From the IMG/VR virus record IMGVR_UViG_3300037189_005566, positions 1 through 38,624 of that record: 38,624 nt of DNA, one strand, 5' to 3'. The position numbers were made by a program, and so were the translations under genes. Each line of letters starts with the position of its first letter. The stretch's first letter is position 1. This DNA is from a virus. The notes beneath the pieces are model-generated. The model saw nothing but the letters and a program-made list of their open reading frames with translations, did no database searches and was not told the origin of the DNA. Positions 21,789 through 28,850 of this stretch are shown here, in pieces.

Positions 21789-23969
21789 GGCGAGGAAGTC
21801 GCGCGCGATCAGGACGGTCTTCTTGCGTCCGAGCGTCACGGTCTCCTGCGTCACGACCTCTTCGCCTTCGACAAGCGAGGCCAGCACGTCCTTGCGTTCG
21901 CTACGTCGCAGCCACTGGGTCTTGCGGCTGAGTTGGGCCATGGTGATGCCCATGGGCCCAGCGTCGCGGACGAGCCGCAGGACGCGCTTCTGCATGGCCT
22001 GGACGGCGTTGTCGGCCATGGTCTCGGCCGCTTCGGCGCACGTGCGCTCGATGCACCAGGACACGAGCTCGCCCGCCCACTCGACGTCATCGAGGCTGAT
22101 GCGGTCGGACGGATCGCGGCAAACCGAGCGCAACAGCGCCAGCTTCTCCACGTGCTCCGTGAACCGCGCCCAAAGGTCCGCAAAGGCCGCCAGTTCGCCT
22201 CTGCGCAGTTCCATGATGCGAACGTCGTTCCGGTCCGCCAACGAGCCCAGGAGCGATTCTGCGGCTTCCTGGTAGGCCACCTTGCGGCAGACGCCGTGCA
22301 GGTTGCCTTGCCGACGGGTCAGACGCTCCAGTTCGCGCAGGCGTTCGAGCACGTAAGCGGGCGGATCGTCGCGGTCCACCGTCTGCCGTTGCGGGAGAGC
22401 GTCATCGGACACGAACACCAGCAGACGGTTCAAGAAGCCATCACGGATGGCGCCCGAGTCCATGCTGGAGAACAGCTCGCTCGGCACGCCGGTGCCGTAG
22501 AAGCACAGGTGCGGCTCCTCAAGCGGGGTCGGCGCGTTGAGTCGGCGGTCTGCGTAGGCGGCCGCGAGCCAGGTGTCGCCCGCGCAACTGAACAGCTCAA
22601 GCAGGGTGCGCTTGATGCCGAGCTGGTGGCCGCCCGCGTTCGGGTGGGTCACCTGCTGCAAGAACTTGGTCATCTCGTCGATCAAGCAGACGTGCGACCT
22701 GGTCTGCTCATCGACCAGCGAGGAGCGGATGCCGGAGTCCGACTTCCACTCGCTCGGGCCGATCCAGTTGCTCAGGCCGGCGAGCGCGAAGGCCCGCTGC
22801 GGCAGACGCAGGGACGCGTTCTTGCCGCTGGCCGTCTCGGCGATGCCGAGCATGTAGAGGTTGGTGCGCAGGCCGCCACGGGTCTGGACACGCCTGCCCA
22901 TCAGAGCGCCCATGCACGCGAGCACGGACGCCAGGCAGAGTGACGGCTGCCTACGGATCGACTGCGTCAGCATCCACGACACCAGCTCGCCGATAATGCC
23001 GGGCACGTCGAGGAGCTTGCGCGGGAACGGCCGCTTCTGGAGCTGCCTCGGCGCGTAGTCCGGCTCGGGCTCGGGGACTTCGATGTCGCCCGCCAGTTCC
23101 TGCAACACGCCGGGCATCCAGCCGCCGTCTCGAGCAAGGTGGAACAGCGTGCCGAGCGTGATCTCGGAGCCGTCCCAACGGAACTCCTTGAACGAGTTCC
23201 ACCGTCTGCGCTGGTCCTTGGGCGTGAACTTGCCCGACTGCGCCGACCACTCGCACCAGATCTCGTAGGCCTGGTCCTTCGCGCCAGTGCTCTTGAGCGC
23301 CATGCCGACTTGCAGCCACAGGTCGTGCGGGTCCGAGTCCACGTGCTTGAGCGCGTCTTCGATCGACGCGACGTCCCCGTCCGACAACGGCATGGCGTCG
23401 CTGGACTCCGCGCCAGAGTTCTCGCCTCCACGGTGGCTGCCGCACAGTTCGCGCACCCAGCCAGGCATCTGGTCGATGTCGCTGACGCCGTCGCTGTCCA
23501 CGTCGAACGGGTCGCCCGTGCGCCACTCACGGCCAGGCGATGCGGGCGACGGCAGGACCACGTATCCGCCGACGGCGCGGACATCGACGCCAGGCCGCAC
23601 GCCGACGCGCGAGCTCACCGGCGGATTGGGCAGCGAGTAGAACAGATGACGGCCGCCGCGTGGCGTCGTGGCGATCAGGCCGCACAGGTCGCGGCCGTGG
23701 TCTTGCAGCAACACGGACCAGACGGCCGGGCCGTCGATCGACTTGGTTGGGTCGTAGTCGAGGTCGATTACGGCGAGGCTGCTGCGCTCGCAATCGACGC
23801 CGACCTGCGCGTCTGGCCACTGCGCCCACCACGCGGCGAGACGCGCGGGTTCGTTGGTGGCTTCCTTGTGACCGTGTTGGGTGAACGGGTGCTTGTTAGC
23901 GCGGACTGGGAACACCAGCCAGCCGCGTGCTGCATATCGCAGCGCCGCATCGAGAGGAGAGGCGAACAT
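21783..23969 (-). CDS. Primase-polymerase / helicase (prim-pol plus DUF3987-like)
   Basis: This 728-aa replication protein has an N-terminal prim-pol (archaeo-eukaryotic primase-like, PF09250) domain over about residues 1-165. Catalytic motifs are 'VIDLDYD' (Asp69, Asp71), 'GGRHLFY' (His108) and 'GVDVRAVGGYVVLPSP' (Asp129). Residues about 195-275 look like a primase C-terminal (PriCT-2) domain ('VGMALKSTGAKDQAYEIWCE'). Residues about 330-600 look like a DUF3987-type ATPase with a P-loop-like 'GIAETASGKNASLRLP' and 'VCLIDEMTKFLQQV'. A C-terminal winged-helix-like end follows. It probably makes primers and unwinds DNA; host polymerase would elongate. It starts with a TGATG overlap to the helicase gene. 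Confidence 0.88.
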   Translation of the reverse strand: MFASPLDAALRYAARGWLVFPVRANKHPFTQHGHKEATNEPARLAAWWAQWPDAQVGVDCERSSLAVIDLDYDPTKSIDGPAVWSVLLQDHGRDLCGLIATTPRGGRHLFYSLPNPPVSSRVGVRPGVDVRAVGGYVVLPSPASPGREWRTGDPFDVDSDGVSDIDQMPGWVRELCGSHRGGENSGAESSDAMPLSDGDVASIEDALKHVDSDPHDLWLQVGMALKSTGAKDQAYEIWCEWSAQSGKFTPKDQRRRWNSFKEFRWDGSEITLGTLFHLARDGGWMPGVLQELAGDIEVPEPEPDYAPRQLQKRPFPRKLLDVPGIIGELVSWMLTQSIRRQPSLCLASVLACMGALMGRRVQTRGGLRTNLYMLGIAETASGKNASLRLPQRAFALAGLSNWIGPSEWKSDSGIRSSLVDEQTRSHVCLIDEMTKFLQQVTHPNAGGHQLGIKRTLLELFSCAGDTWLAAAYADRRLNAPTPLEEPHLCFYGTGVPSELFSSMDSGAIRDGFLNRLLVFVSDDALPQRQTVDRDDPPAYVLERLRELERLTRRQGNLHGVCRKVAYQEAAESLLGSLADRNDVRIMELRRGELAAFADLWARFTEHVEKLALLRSVCRDPSDRISLDDVEWAGELVSWCIERTCAEAAETMADNAVQAMQKRVLRLVRDAGPMGITMAQLSRKTQWLRRSERKDVLASLVEGEEVVTQETVTLGRKKTVLIARDFLAP

Positions 23970-25630
23970 CAGAAGGGAACCTCGGAGTAGTCAACGTGAG
24001 GGGTGGGAGGGGGAGCGTCTGGTTCATGGATGCCCGGTTCAACTTTGCAGATCACCTTCTTGATCTCTGGCCACTGTCCACCGAACTCAACAGTGACGGT
24101 CAGCGGCTGTGCAATCTCGTCCTTTCGACGCAGAGCTTCGTCAACGGTGTCTGGCACCGGAGCCTGCGCACGCGAGAGCCACCAGCGGGCTGCGCGTTCG
24201 CCTGCGTATCCTTCGTGCTCAAAGCAGACCCACTCGCTGAAATGCATGCCAAGCTTGCCGATGCGATAGTTGACCTGCATTGAAGGCAGCTTTCCCTCTC
24301 TCTGGTGTTTGAAGTACTCAACTGAAGCCACCGCTTGCGTGATGACCTTCTTCGGCTCAAGGCCAGCGATCGCTACCACCTCTGCCGGCCGTTCATGGTG
24401 CTTCGCCATCTTCGGGCTGTGGAACTCATGCCCGCAGTCTGGGCATTGCCGGTGAGCCGCAGCGATTAGAGAGAAGCACTTCGGACAGGTCTTCACAGGC
24501 TGATCTCCAGACCCATCACCGGTCTCCATGCTGACCGGCTCGATCATGTCCAGTGATCCATGCCGCATGAAGTTGCCGCCGAAGTCGAGCAGCAGGCAGT
24601 TCGTCTTGCCTTCTGCCAGGCGGAAGCCGCGACCAGCCATCTGCACAAACAAGCCAGGCGAGCACGTCGGCCGCAGCAGCGCGATCAGATCCACCTGCGG
24701 CGCATCGAAGCCCGTGGTCAGCACCGAGACGTTGACGATGCAGCGGATCGCGCCTGCCTTGAACTCTTTCACGACGCGGTCGCGCTCGGCCTTGTCGGTG
24801 TCGCCGAACACGGTGGCGACGTTGACGCCCGCTTCGCGCAGCTCGGCCGCGACGGCTTCGGCGTGCTTGATGCCGCAGCAGAACACCAGCCACGACTTGC
24901 GGTCCTGGCCACGCGCGATGATCTCGGACGTTGCTGCTTCCACCAAGCCAGGAGCCATAGCGGCCGCCTCTAGCTCGCCCGCGATGAACTCGCCGCCGCG
25001 GATGTGCACGTCATCGGTATCAATCTCGACCTTGCTACCTTTGGCCACGACGGGTGACAGGTAGCCGTCCTTGATCAACTGCACCAAGTCGGCGTCATAT
25101 GCGATGTCGTGGAAGATGCGGTCATCCCCCTCGTGCAACAGCCCGCTGTCCGTGCGAAACGGCGTCGCGGTCAAGCCAAGGATCCGCATGCGGTTGTTCG
25201 TGCTGCCCAAGTCACCGAGGAATGTCCGGTAGCGTCCGAAGCCGTCCTTCGGCACCAGGTGCGCTTCGTCGATCAGCACAAGATCGGTCCAGCCGATCTG
25301 AGCCGCCTTGCCGTAGACCGACTGGATGCCGCAGAACAGCACCTGCGCTCCTTCCTCGCGGCGTCCGATGCCTGCGCTGTAGATGCCAGCGGGCACGTCG
25401 GGCCAGTATCGCTTGGCCTGCGCGCAGTTCTGCTCGATCAGCTCCTTCACGTGCGTCACGACCACAATGCGCGTGTCGGGCCACTCCGTCAGTGCGTGCT
25501 TGATCAGGCCCGCGATGACGAGCGACTTGCCAGCGCCCGTCGGCAACACCACCAGCGGGTTGCCCAAGTTGTTCCCCATCCATTCCAGCGACGCCTCGAT
25601 CGCGCGCTGTTGATATCCGCGAAGCTCCAT
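23969..25630 (-). CDS. Superfamily 2 DEAH helicase with zinc ribbon
   Basis: This 553-aa helicase shows the SF2 motifs: 'PTGAGKS' (about residues 30-36), 'LVLIDEAH' (121-124), 'LGLTATPFRT' (154-157), 'VSVLTTGFDAPQVD' and 'QMAGRGFRL'. After the helicase core comes a four-Cys zinc ribbon, 'TCPKCFSLI' and 'CPDCGHEF', then a C-terminal domain of about 130 residues. Such phage SF2 helicases are linked to replication or recombination. AAGGA lies about 7 nt before the ATG. A terminator-like stem lies between this gene and the DUF669 gene, so it may be less expressed. Confidence 0.88.
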   Translation of the reverse strand: MELRGYQQRAIEASLEWMGNNLGNPLVVLPTGAGKSLVIAGLIKHALTEWPDTRIVVVTHVKELIEQNCAQAKRYWPDVPAGIYSAGIGRREEGAQVLFCGIQSVYGKAAQIGWTDLVLIDEAHLVPKDGFGRYRTFLGDLGSTNNRMRILGLTATPFRTDSGLLHEGDDRIFHDIAYDADLVQLIKDGYLSPVVAKGSKVEIDTDDVHIRGGEFIAGELEAAAMAPGLVEAATSEIIARGQDRKSWLVFCCGIKHAEAVAAELREAGVNVATVFGDTDKAERDRVVKEFKAGAIRCIVNVSVLTTGFDAPQVDLIALLRPTCSPGLFVQMAGRGFRLAEGKTNCLLLDFGGNFMRHGSLDMIEPVSMETGDGSGDQPVKTCPKCFSLIAAAHRQCPDCGHEFHSPKMAKHHERPAEVVAIAGLEPKKVITQAVASVEYFKHQREGKLPSMQVNYRIGKLGMHFSEWVCFEHEGYAGERAARWWLSRAQAPVPDTVDEALRRKDEIAQPLTVTVEFGGQWPEIKKVICKVEPGIHEPDAPPPTPHVDYSEVPF

Positions 25631-25656
25631 GCGTTGTCCTTGTTCAGTTGTTCAAT

Positions 25657-25694
25657 GAAAACGGCCCGCACGCCATGTCCAAGCGAGCGGGCCG
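25657..25694 (-). terminator. Rho-independent terminator/attenuator between DUF669 and helicase genes
   Basis: On the minus strand CGGCCCGC (25694-25687) pairs with GCGGGCCG (25669-25662) around a 17-nt loop, followed at once by TTTTC. It lies inside a co-directional operon, 27 bp before the helicase start, so it probably lowers rather than blocks downstream expression. Confidence 0.65.
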
Positions 25695-25716
25695 CGTGTT
25701 GGTCAAGCCAGCTCGA

Positions 25717-26190
25717 TCAGCGACGCCACGGCGCAGCCTTCGCAGGAGCCGCAGCAGGAGCCGACATCTTCGGCGCAGGCGCTGCGCTCGGCGTGTCCAT
25801 CCCGGCCTTGTAGCCGCGGATCTCGTTGCGCGCGTCGAACTTGCCGTCCGCAGGCACGGCGCGCACCTTGATCAGCAGCTTTGCGCCCAGCAGCTCGTCC
25901 GTGTCGGCGACTTGCAGCTTGCCGATGGCGCGGCAGATCGACGACAAGTTGCGCTGCGCGATCTGGCGCGGTTGATCGTTCGGGTGGTTGACGTTGAGAC
26001 GCTCCCAGACGCGGCGGCCGCAGTAGTTCGGTCCGTCGATCTCAAACGTCAGCTTCAGCAGCTCGGTCGTGCCGTCACGCGTCGGCACCATCGCAGCCTC
26101 AATGATCGAGGCCGCATACCAGCCATCGGGGATCGGCTCAAAGCTCTGGCTCGGCTCGATGTTCGACGCGTCAAAGTTTAGGTTGCCCAT
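25717..26190 (-). CDS. DUF669 single-stranded-DNA-binding-like protein
   Basis: This 157-aa protein starts at the ATG at 26190. The longer frame to 26349 covers only the end of the upstream ATPase gene. 'FEPIPDGWYAASIIEAAMVP', 'LKLTFEIDGPNYCGRRVWER' and 'NQP'-like 'NVNHPNDQPRQIAQ' match DUF669 (PF05037), a phage family regarded as OB-fold single-strand-binding. The C-terminus is an Ala/Pro-rich linker ending APWRR, unlike the acidic tip of cellular SSB. It sits between the Sak4-like ATPase and the helicase, the usual DUF669 context. Confidence 0.85.
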   Translation of the reverse strand: MGNLNFDASNIEPSQSFEPIPDGWYAASIIEAAMVPTRDGTTELLKLTFEIDGPNYCGRRVWERLNVNHPNDQPRQIAQRNLSSICRAIGKLQVADTDELLGAKLLIKVRAVPADGKFDARNEIRGYKAGMDTPSAAPAPKMSAPAAAPAKAAPWRR

Positions 26191-26242
26191 GTTCTGTCTC
26201 TCTCTCTTCTTGGTTGTTGTGGTTACAGGGTTCAGAGCGCGC

Positions 26243-26998
26243 TCAGGACACCGTGTCCGCGATCGCGCCCATGAGTTGGTTCCATCCAGCCTGCGGGTCG
26301 TTGGCAGGGATGGGGATCTGGTCCGGCAAGCGGTAGCGGTTCTTCGCACGGAAGGCCGGGCGCTCGGTGGTCATCAGCACGCGCGAGCCATCGCCAACGC
26401 CACGCTTGCGGTCACCGCTGACCACGGCCGTGACGCGGTAGTTGGCGAACAGCACAGCGTCGGCCCAATCGACGATCGTCGCTTCGGCGAGCTTGTGCAA
26501 GCGCAACTGATAGCGGTCGTATGCATCGACCTCGGGCGACTCGAAGCGCACGACCTGGCTGTGGCCGATCAGCACGACGGTGATGCCCTTCGCGCGCAGC
26601 TTGTCGAAGCCGTTGGTCAGCCGACGCCACTCCATCGCCGCAAACGTGAAGCCCTTTCCGTAGCCGAACTCCTCGATATTCTTCTTGCCGTTCTCCTCGC
26701 AGACGTGTTGCCACAGCAGCGGCTCCAGCGCGTCGAGCGAATCGAGGATGACCGTGTCGAAGTCGTGCTTCTCGTTGATCAGCACGGCCATTGCTTCGAG
26801 AACCTGGCGGTAGCTCGTGGCCTTCGGGAAGGCGGGCGCGGTGATCGTGCCCAAGCCGTCTTCGGTCTGGATGAAGACCGGGTTCGACGCGCAGGCGGCC
26901 AACGTGGTCTTGCCGATGCCGGGGACGCCGTAGATGACGATGCGCGGAGCCTGCGGGACGTTCTGTTGGATGTCGTTCAGGGAGATCATGTCGTTCAC
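26243..26998 (-). CDS. Sak4-like RecA-fold ATPase
   Basis: This protein of about 251 aa has Walker A 'YGVPGIGKTT' (residues 23-32), Walker B 'TVILDSLDAL' (Asp86) and 'VVLIGHSQVV', the pattern of the AAA_24/Sak4 phage recombinases. These act in single-strand annealing or recombination together with an SSB, here most likely the DUF669 protein. The start may be the GTG at 26998 or the ATG at 26989. It is the first gene after the promoter at 27069-27042. Its end leads into the DUF669 gene after about 50 bp. Confidence 0.82.
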   Translation of the reverse strand: MNDMISLNDIQQNVPQAPRIVIYGVPGIGKTTLAACASNPVFIQTEDGLGTITAPAFPKATSYRQVLEAMAVLINEKHDFDTVILDSLDALEPLLWQHVCEENGKKNIEEFGYGKGFTFAAMEWRRLTNGFDKLRAKGITVVLIGHSQVVRFESPEVDAYDRYQLRLHKLAEATIVDWADAVLFANYRVTAVVSGDRKRGVGDGSRVLMTTERPAFRAKNRYRLPDQIPIPANDPQAGWNQLMGAIADTVS

Positions 26999-27041
26999 TC
27001 GTTCAGTCGGTTGCTAGGTCTGCGACGTGCAGACCGGCGGG

Positions 27042-27069
27042 AAGCTAGCGATTCGCTCGCGCGTGTCAA
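27042..27069 (-). promoter_or_regulatory. Sigma-70-type promoter of replication module (P2)
   Basis: On the minus strand TTGACA (27069-27064), 16 nt and TAGCTT (27047-27042) precede the Sak4-like gene by about 45 nt. The sequence around it closely resembles P1: GGAAG before TTGACA and GCGAGCGAA in the spacer are shared. Confidence 0.68.
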
Positions 27070-27254
27070 CTTCCTTTCAGCTTTTCTAGAGCAGCAACGG
27101 AAAGCGCGATGGCGCAGAACCAAAGCAAGGCGCACAGGACCAGCGCGGCCCAGCAGTAGAGCTTGCTCGAGGAGCGAGCGTCGCAGGACTTAGCGCACGG
27201 GCGTAGAAGACAGGAGCCGAAGGCGTGGCAAGGCATGGTGGGAAGGATGCCCAC
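27066..27254 (-). CDS. Possible small Cys-rich membrane protein
   Basis: A 62-codon frame (GTG at 27254, ATG at 27236) would encode a Cys-rich N-terminus ('CHAFGSCLLRPCAKSC') and one hydrophobic segment ('YCWAALVLCALLWFCAIALS') with a basic tail. No Shine-Dalgarno site is visible, it lies just after a terminator, and its stop overlaps P2. It may be a real small membrane protein expressed by read-through, or chance. Confidence 0.35.
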   Translation of the reverse strand: MGILPTMPCHAFGSCLLRPCAKSCDARSSSKLYCWAALVLCALLWFCAIALSVAALEKLKGS

Positions 27255-27273
27255 GACGCGCCCGGTCAGGAGT

Positions 27274-27299
27274 GAGAAAACCCGGCACGGTCATGCCGG
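27274..27299 (-). terminator. Rho-independent terminator
   Basis: On the minus strand CCGGCA (27299-27294), loop TGACCG and TGCCGG (27287-27282) are followed by GTTTTCTC (27281-27274). It would end the RNA of the locus described next and also stop late transcription coming round the circle before the replication module. Confidence 0.75.
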
Positions 27300-27436
27300 A
27301 GGCTCGTCGTGGGCGGTGTGCTGAGAAAGTGACCGGCGGCGACCCCTCACGAACATGCGCTGCTCTCGTTCAACGCATCACTGTCGCCGCCGGTCTGGGA
27401 GGTAGGCACGGCCCTCGCAAGCCGTGCCCATGTCGC
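27274..27436 (-). ncRNA. Candidate structured non-coding RNA
   Basis: A stretch without a convincing gene, read on the minus strand, holds three perfect hairpins in a row: GGCACGGC/GCCGTGCC with an 8-nt loop (27428-27405), GACCGGCGGCGAC/GTCGCCGCCGGTC, a 13-bp stem with a 39-nt loop (27395-27331), and the terminator stem (27299-27282) with its T-run. Inside the long loop ATGCG/CGCAT can pair, and a loop GAAC could pair with a following GUUC as a pseudoknot. About 31 nt between the last two stems look unpaired. A promoter-like site lies just upstream. The predicted RNA is about 160 nt. Function is unknown; a regulator of host or phage mRNA, an anti-defence decoy or a replication control RNA are all possible. 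Confidence 0.55.
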
Positions 27437-27442
27437 GGCGGA

Positions 27443-27471
27443 ATCGTGGCAAGCGTTCTGCTTGCTGTCAA
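27443..27471 (-). promoter_or_regulatory. Promoter with operator-like spacer upstream of the structured RNA (P3)
   Basis: TTGACA (27471-27466) on the minus strand is followed by a 17-nt spacer that is, in full, the inverted repeat GCAAGC-AGAAC-GCTTGC (27465-27449), then CACGAT (27448-27443). The -35 is perfect, the -10 weak (3 of 6). An inverted repeat filling the spacer is where a repressor or activator would bind. AGAAG precedes TTGACA, similar to GGAAG in P1 and P2. Confidence 0.5.
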
Positions 27472-27474
27472 CTT

Positions 27475-27732
27475 CTACTCACCGGCGTCGCCGTCCAGTG
27501 GGTAGATGTCCACCATGCGCTGCCACTCGCCGTAGACGTCAAGCAGCGCGGCCGCGTCGAGCTGCGCCGCGAACAGGAAGACCTGCGCAAGCGCGTCCTC
27601 AAGGCGGTCCATCTTCGCTCGCTCTTCAGCGGGCGCGAGAGCTTCGACGCCGAGGCCGCGGACCATTGCGAGATACTGCTCGCGGATGCGCTGCACCTCG
27701 GCCTGGATGTTCGTCCTTCTCTGGTCCGCCAT
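27475..27732 (-). CDS. Hypothetical helical protein
   Basis: This 85-aa protein is mainly helical and acidic ('IQAEVQRIREQYLAMVRGLG', 'EERAKMDRLEDALAQVFLFA'). It begins inside the last 107 bp of the metallophosphoesterase frame. It is the last gene of the long late transcript before the non-coding locus. No family is recognised, but the codon pattern and helix periodicity support it as a real gene. Confidence 0.62.
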   Translation of the reverse strand: MADQRRTNIQAEVQRIREQYLAMVRGLGVEALAPAEERAKMDRLEDALAQVFLFAAQLDAAALLDVYGEWQRMVDIYPLDGDAGE

Positions 27733-28657
27733 GGTTCACCGCTTGGTAGATGCGCCCGTCAACTAACAGCCTGCCGTCGTGGATGTGGTGCTGGCGGATC
27801 GAGACGGCGCCTTCCGTCTCTTCGATGCAGGAGAAGCCCTGCTGCCAGTCGGGGTCGTGCGTCCAGTCGGGGTCTGGATCCGACAGGTGCCCGTTCTCAA
27901 CTCCCCAGTGCACGCCGTTGCGGTCGGTGCGCGCCACGATGCCCATGCGGTGAGTATGGCCCATGGCGACCGAGCCGCCGCGCCTGGTCATGTGACCACG
28001 CACGGAGTTGCCAGCGTCCTTGCGGATAATGCTGCCGTGGAAGATCTCGAACGGCGGGACAGTGAGCTTGCACCGCTGGTCGATGAACTCAATGCCCAAC
28101 GCTTGCAGGTCTAGCAACTCGTCGAGCGCGAGGCTCGTCACGCTGGACAGCTCGGGCGCATGTTGCGTGAGATACCGCTCCAAGCGGTTCTCGTGGTTGC
28201 CCATGGTGTAGTAGATGCGCGCCTTCTTGTGATCGTGGCGCAGCACGCGGAGGAACTGGCGAGCCTCGTTGATCTCGTCTTGGAACGTGATCGGGTTGTG
28301 CTTGTCCTTCGGGTGGCTGCTGATCTCCTGCGCGTCGAGGATGTCGCCGTTGAGCACTATGACGGTCGGCTTCCAATCGCGCGCAAACTCCAGCGCGATG
28401 GCCAGCGCGGCCTGATCGTGGTAGGGGATGTGGATGTCGGACAGGATCAGGCAGCGGTTGGACGAGACCGGCTTGGCCTGCACCGTATGCAAGCGGACTT
28501 GCACTTGGTCACGCTTGATGACGAGCCGCGTCACCTCGCTACGCATCACGCATCGAACGCGCCACTCGGTCACGCCTAACTCTCGGGCGACAGACTTTTG
28601 CGATTGCCCGCAAGTTACTCGAGCACGGATTAGTTCTTCGAGCTCGGCGCGTTCCAT
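27626..28657 (-). CDS. HTH-metallophosphoesterase (calcineurin-like)
   Basis: This 343-aa protein has an N-terminal homeodomain-like HTH ('CGQSQKSVARELGVTEWRVR', residues about 16-40) followed by a complete calcineurin-like phosphoesterase: 'SDIHIPYHD' (Asp74, His76), 'LNGDILD' (Asp105), 'MGNHENRLE' (Asn154, His155), 'FHGSI' (His207) and 'MGHTHR' (His234, His236). These are the metal and active-site residues of the family, which cleaves phosphodiesters or phosphomonoesters. Its last 35 codons overlap the next gene in another frame and give an Arg/Pro-rich tail that may have little function. AAGGAGAGG lies just before the ATG. Substrate is unknown; nucleotide signals or nucleic acid ends are candidates. 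Confidence 0.85.
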   Translation of the reverse strand: MERAELEELIRARVTCGQSQKSVARELGVTEWRVRCVMRSEVTRLVIKRDQVQVRLHTVQAKPVSSNRCLILSDIHIPYHDQAALAIALEFARDWKPTVIVLNGDILDAQEISSHPKDKHNPITFQDEINEARQFLRVLRHDHKKARIYYTMGNHENRLERYLTQHAPELSSVTSLALDELLDLQALGIEFIDQRCKLTVPPFEIFHGSIIRKDAGNSVRGHMTRRGGSVAMGHTHRMGIVARTDRNGVHWGVENGHLSDPDPDWTHDPDWQQGFSCIEETEGAVSIRQHHIHDGRLLVDGRIYQAVNHGGPEKDEHPGRGAAHPRAVSRNGPRPRRRSSRAR

Positions 28658-28667
28658 GTCCTCTCCT

Positions 28668-28850
28668 TCAGATCCCTAACAGCAGGAGCGTGGACTCCAC
28701 GTCCTGCCAGATAGCCCACAGCAACTTCTCGACGGTCAACCAGAACTCCTCTGGAGCCTCGACCAGCGCCTGCGTTGTCGCGCACGCGCTGAAAAGCACG
28801 AGAGCAGCCACTGCGGCTGCCCTCGCTGCGTCACGCCCTGGGCGTCTCAC
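28668..28850 (-). CDS. Small lipoprotein of the lysis region
   Basis: A GTG at 28850 starts a 60-aa frame with a basic N-terminus, a hydrophobic run and a lipobox-like 'VLFSAC' followed by ATTQ, i.e. a short lipoprotein. AAGG lies 9 nt upstream. It overlaps the preceding gene by 20 bp. The mature part is only about 40 residues with a hydrophobic C-terminus. It could be an o-spanin-like or accessory lysis lipoprotein. The upstream extension of the same frame is a shadow of the neighbouring gene. Confidence 0.55.
   Translation of the reverse strand: MRRPGRDAARAAAVAALVLFSACATTQALVEAPEEFWLTVEKLLWAIWQDVESTLLLLGI

Noticed and set aside
27272-27505. 77-codon plus-strand frame over the structured-RNA locus
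   Set aside because: No ribosome site or recognisable protein pattern; perfect inverted repeats and a terminator explain the sequence better.
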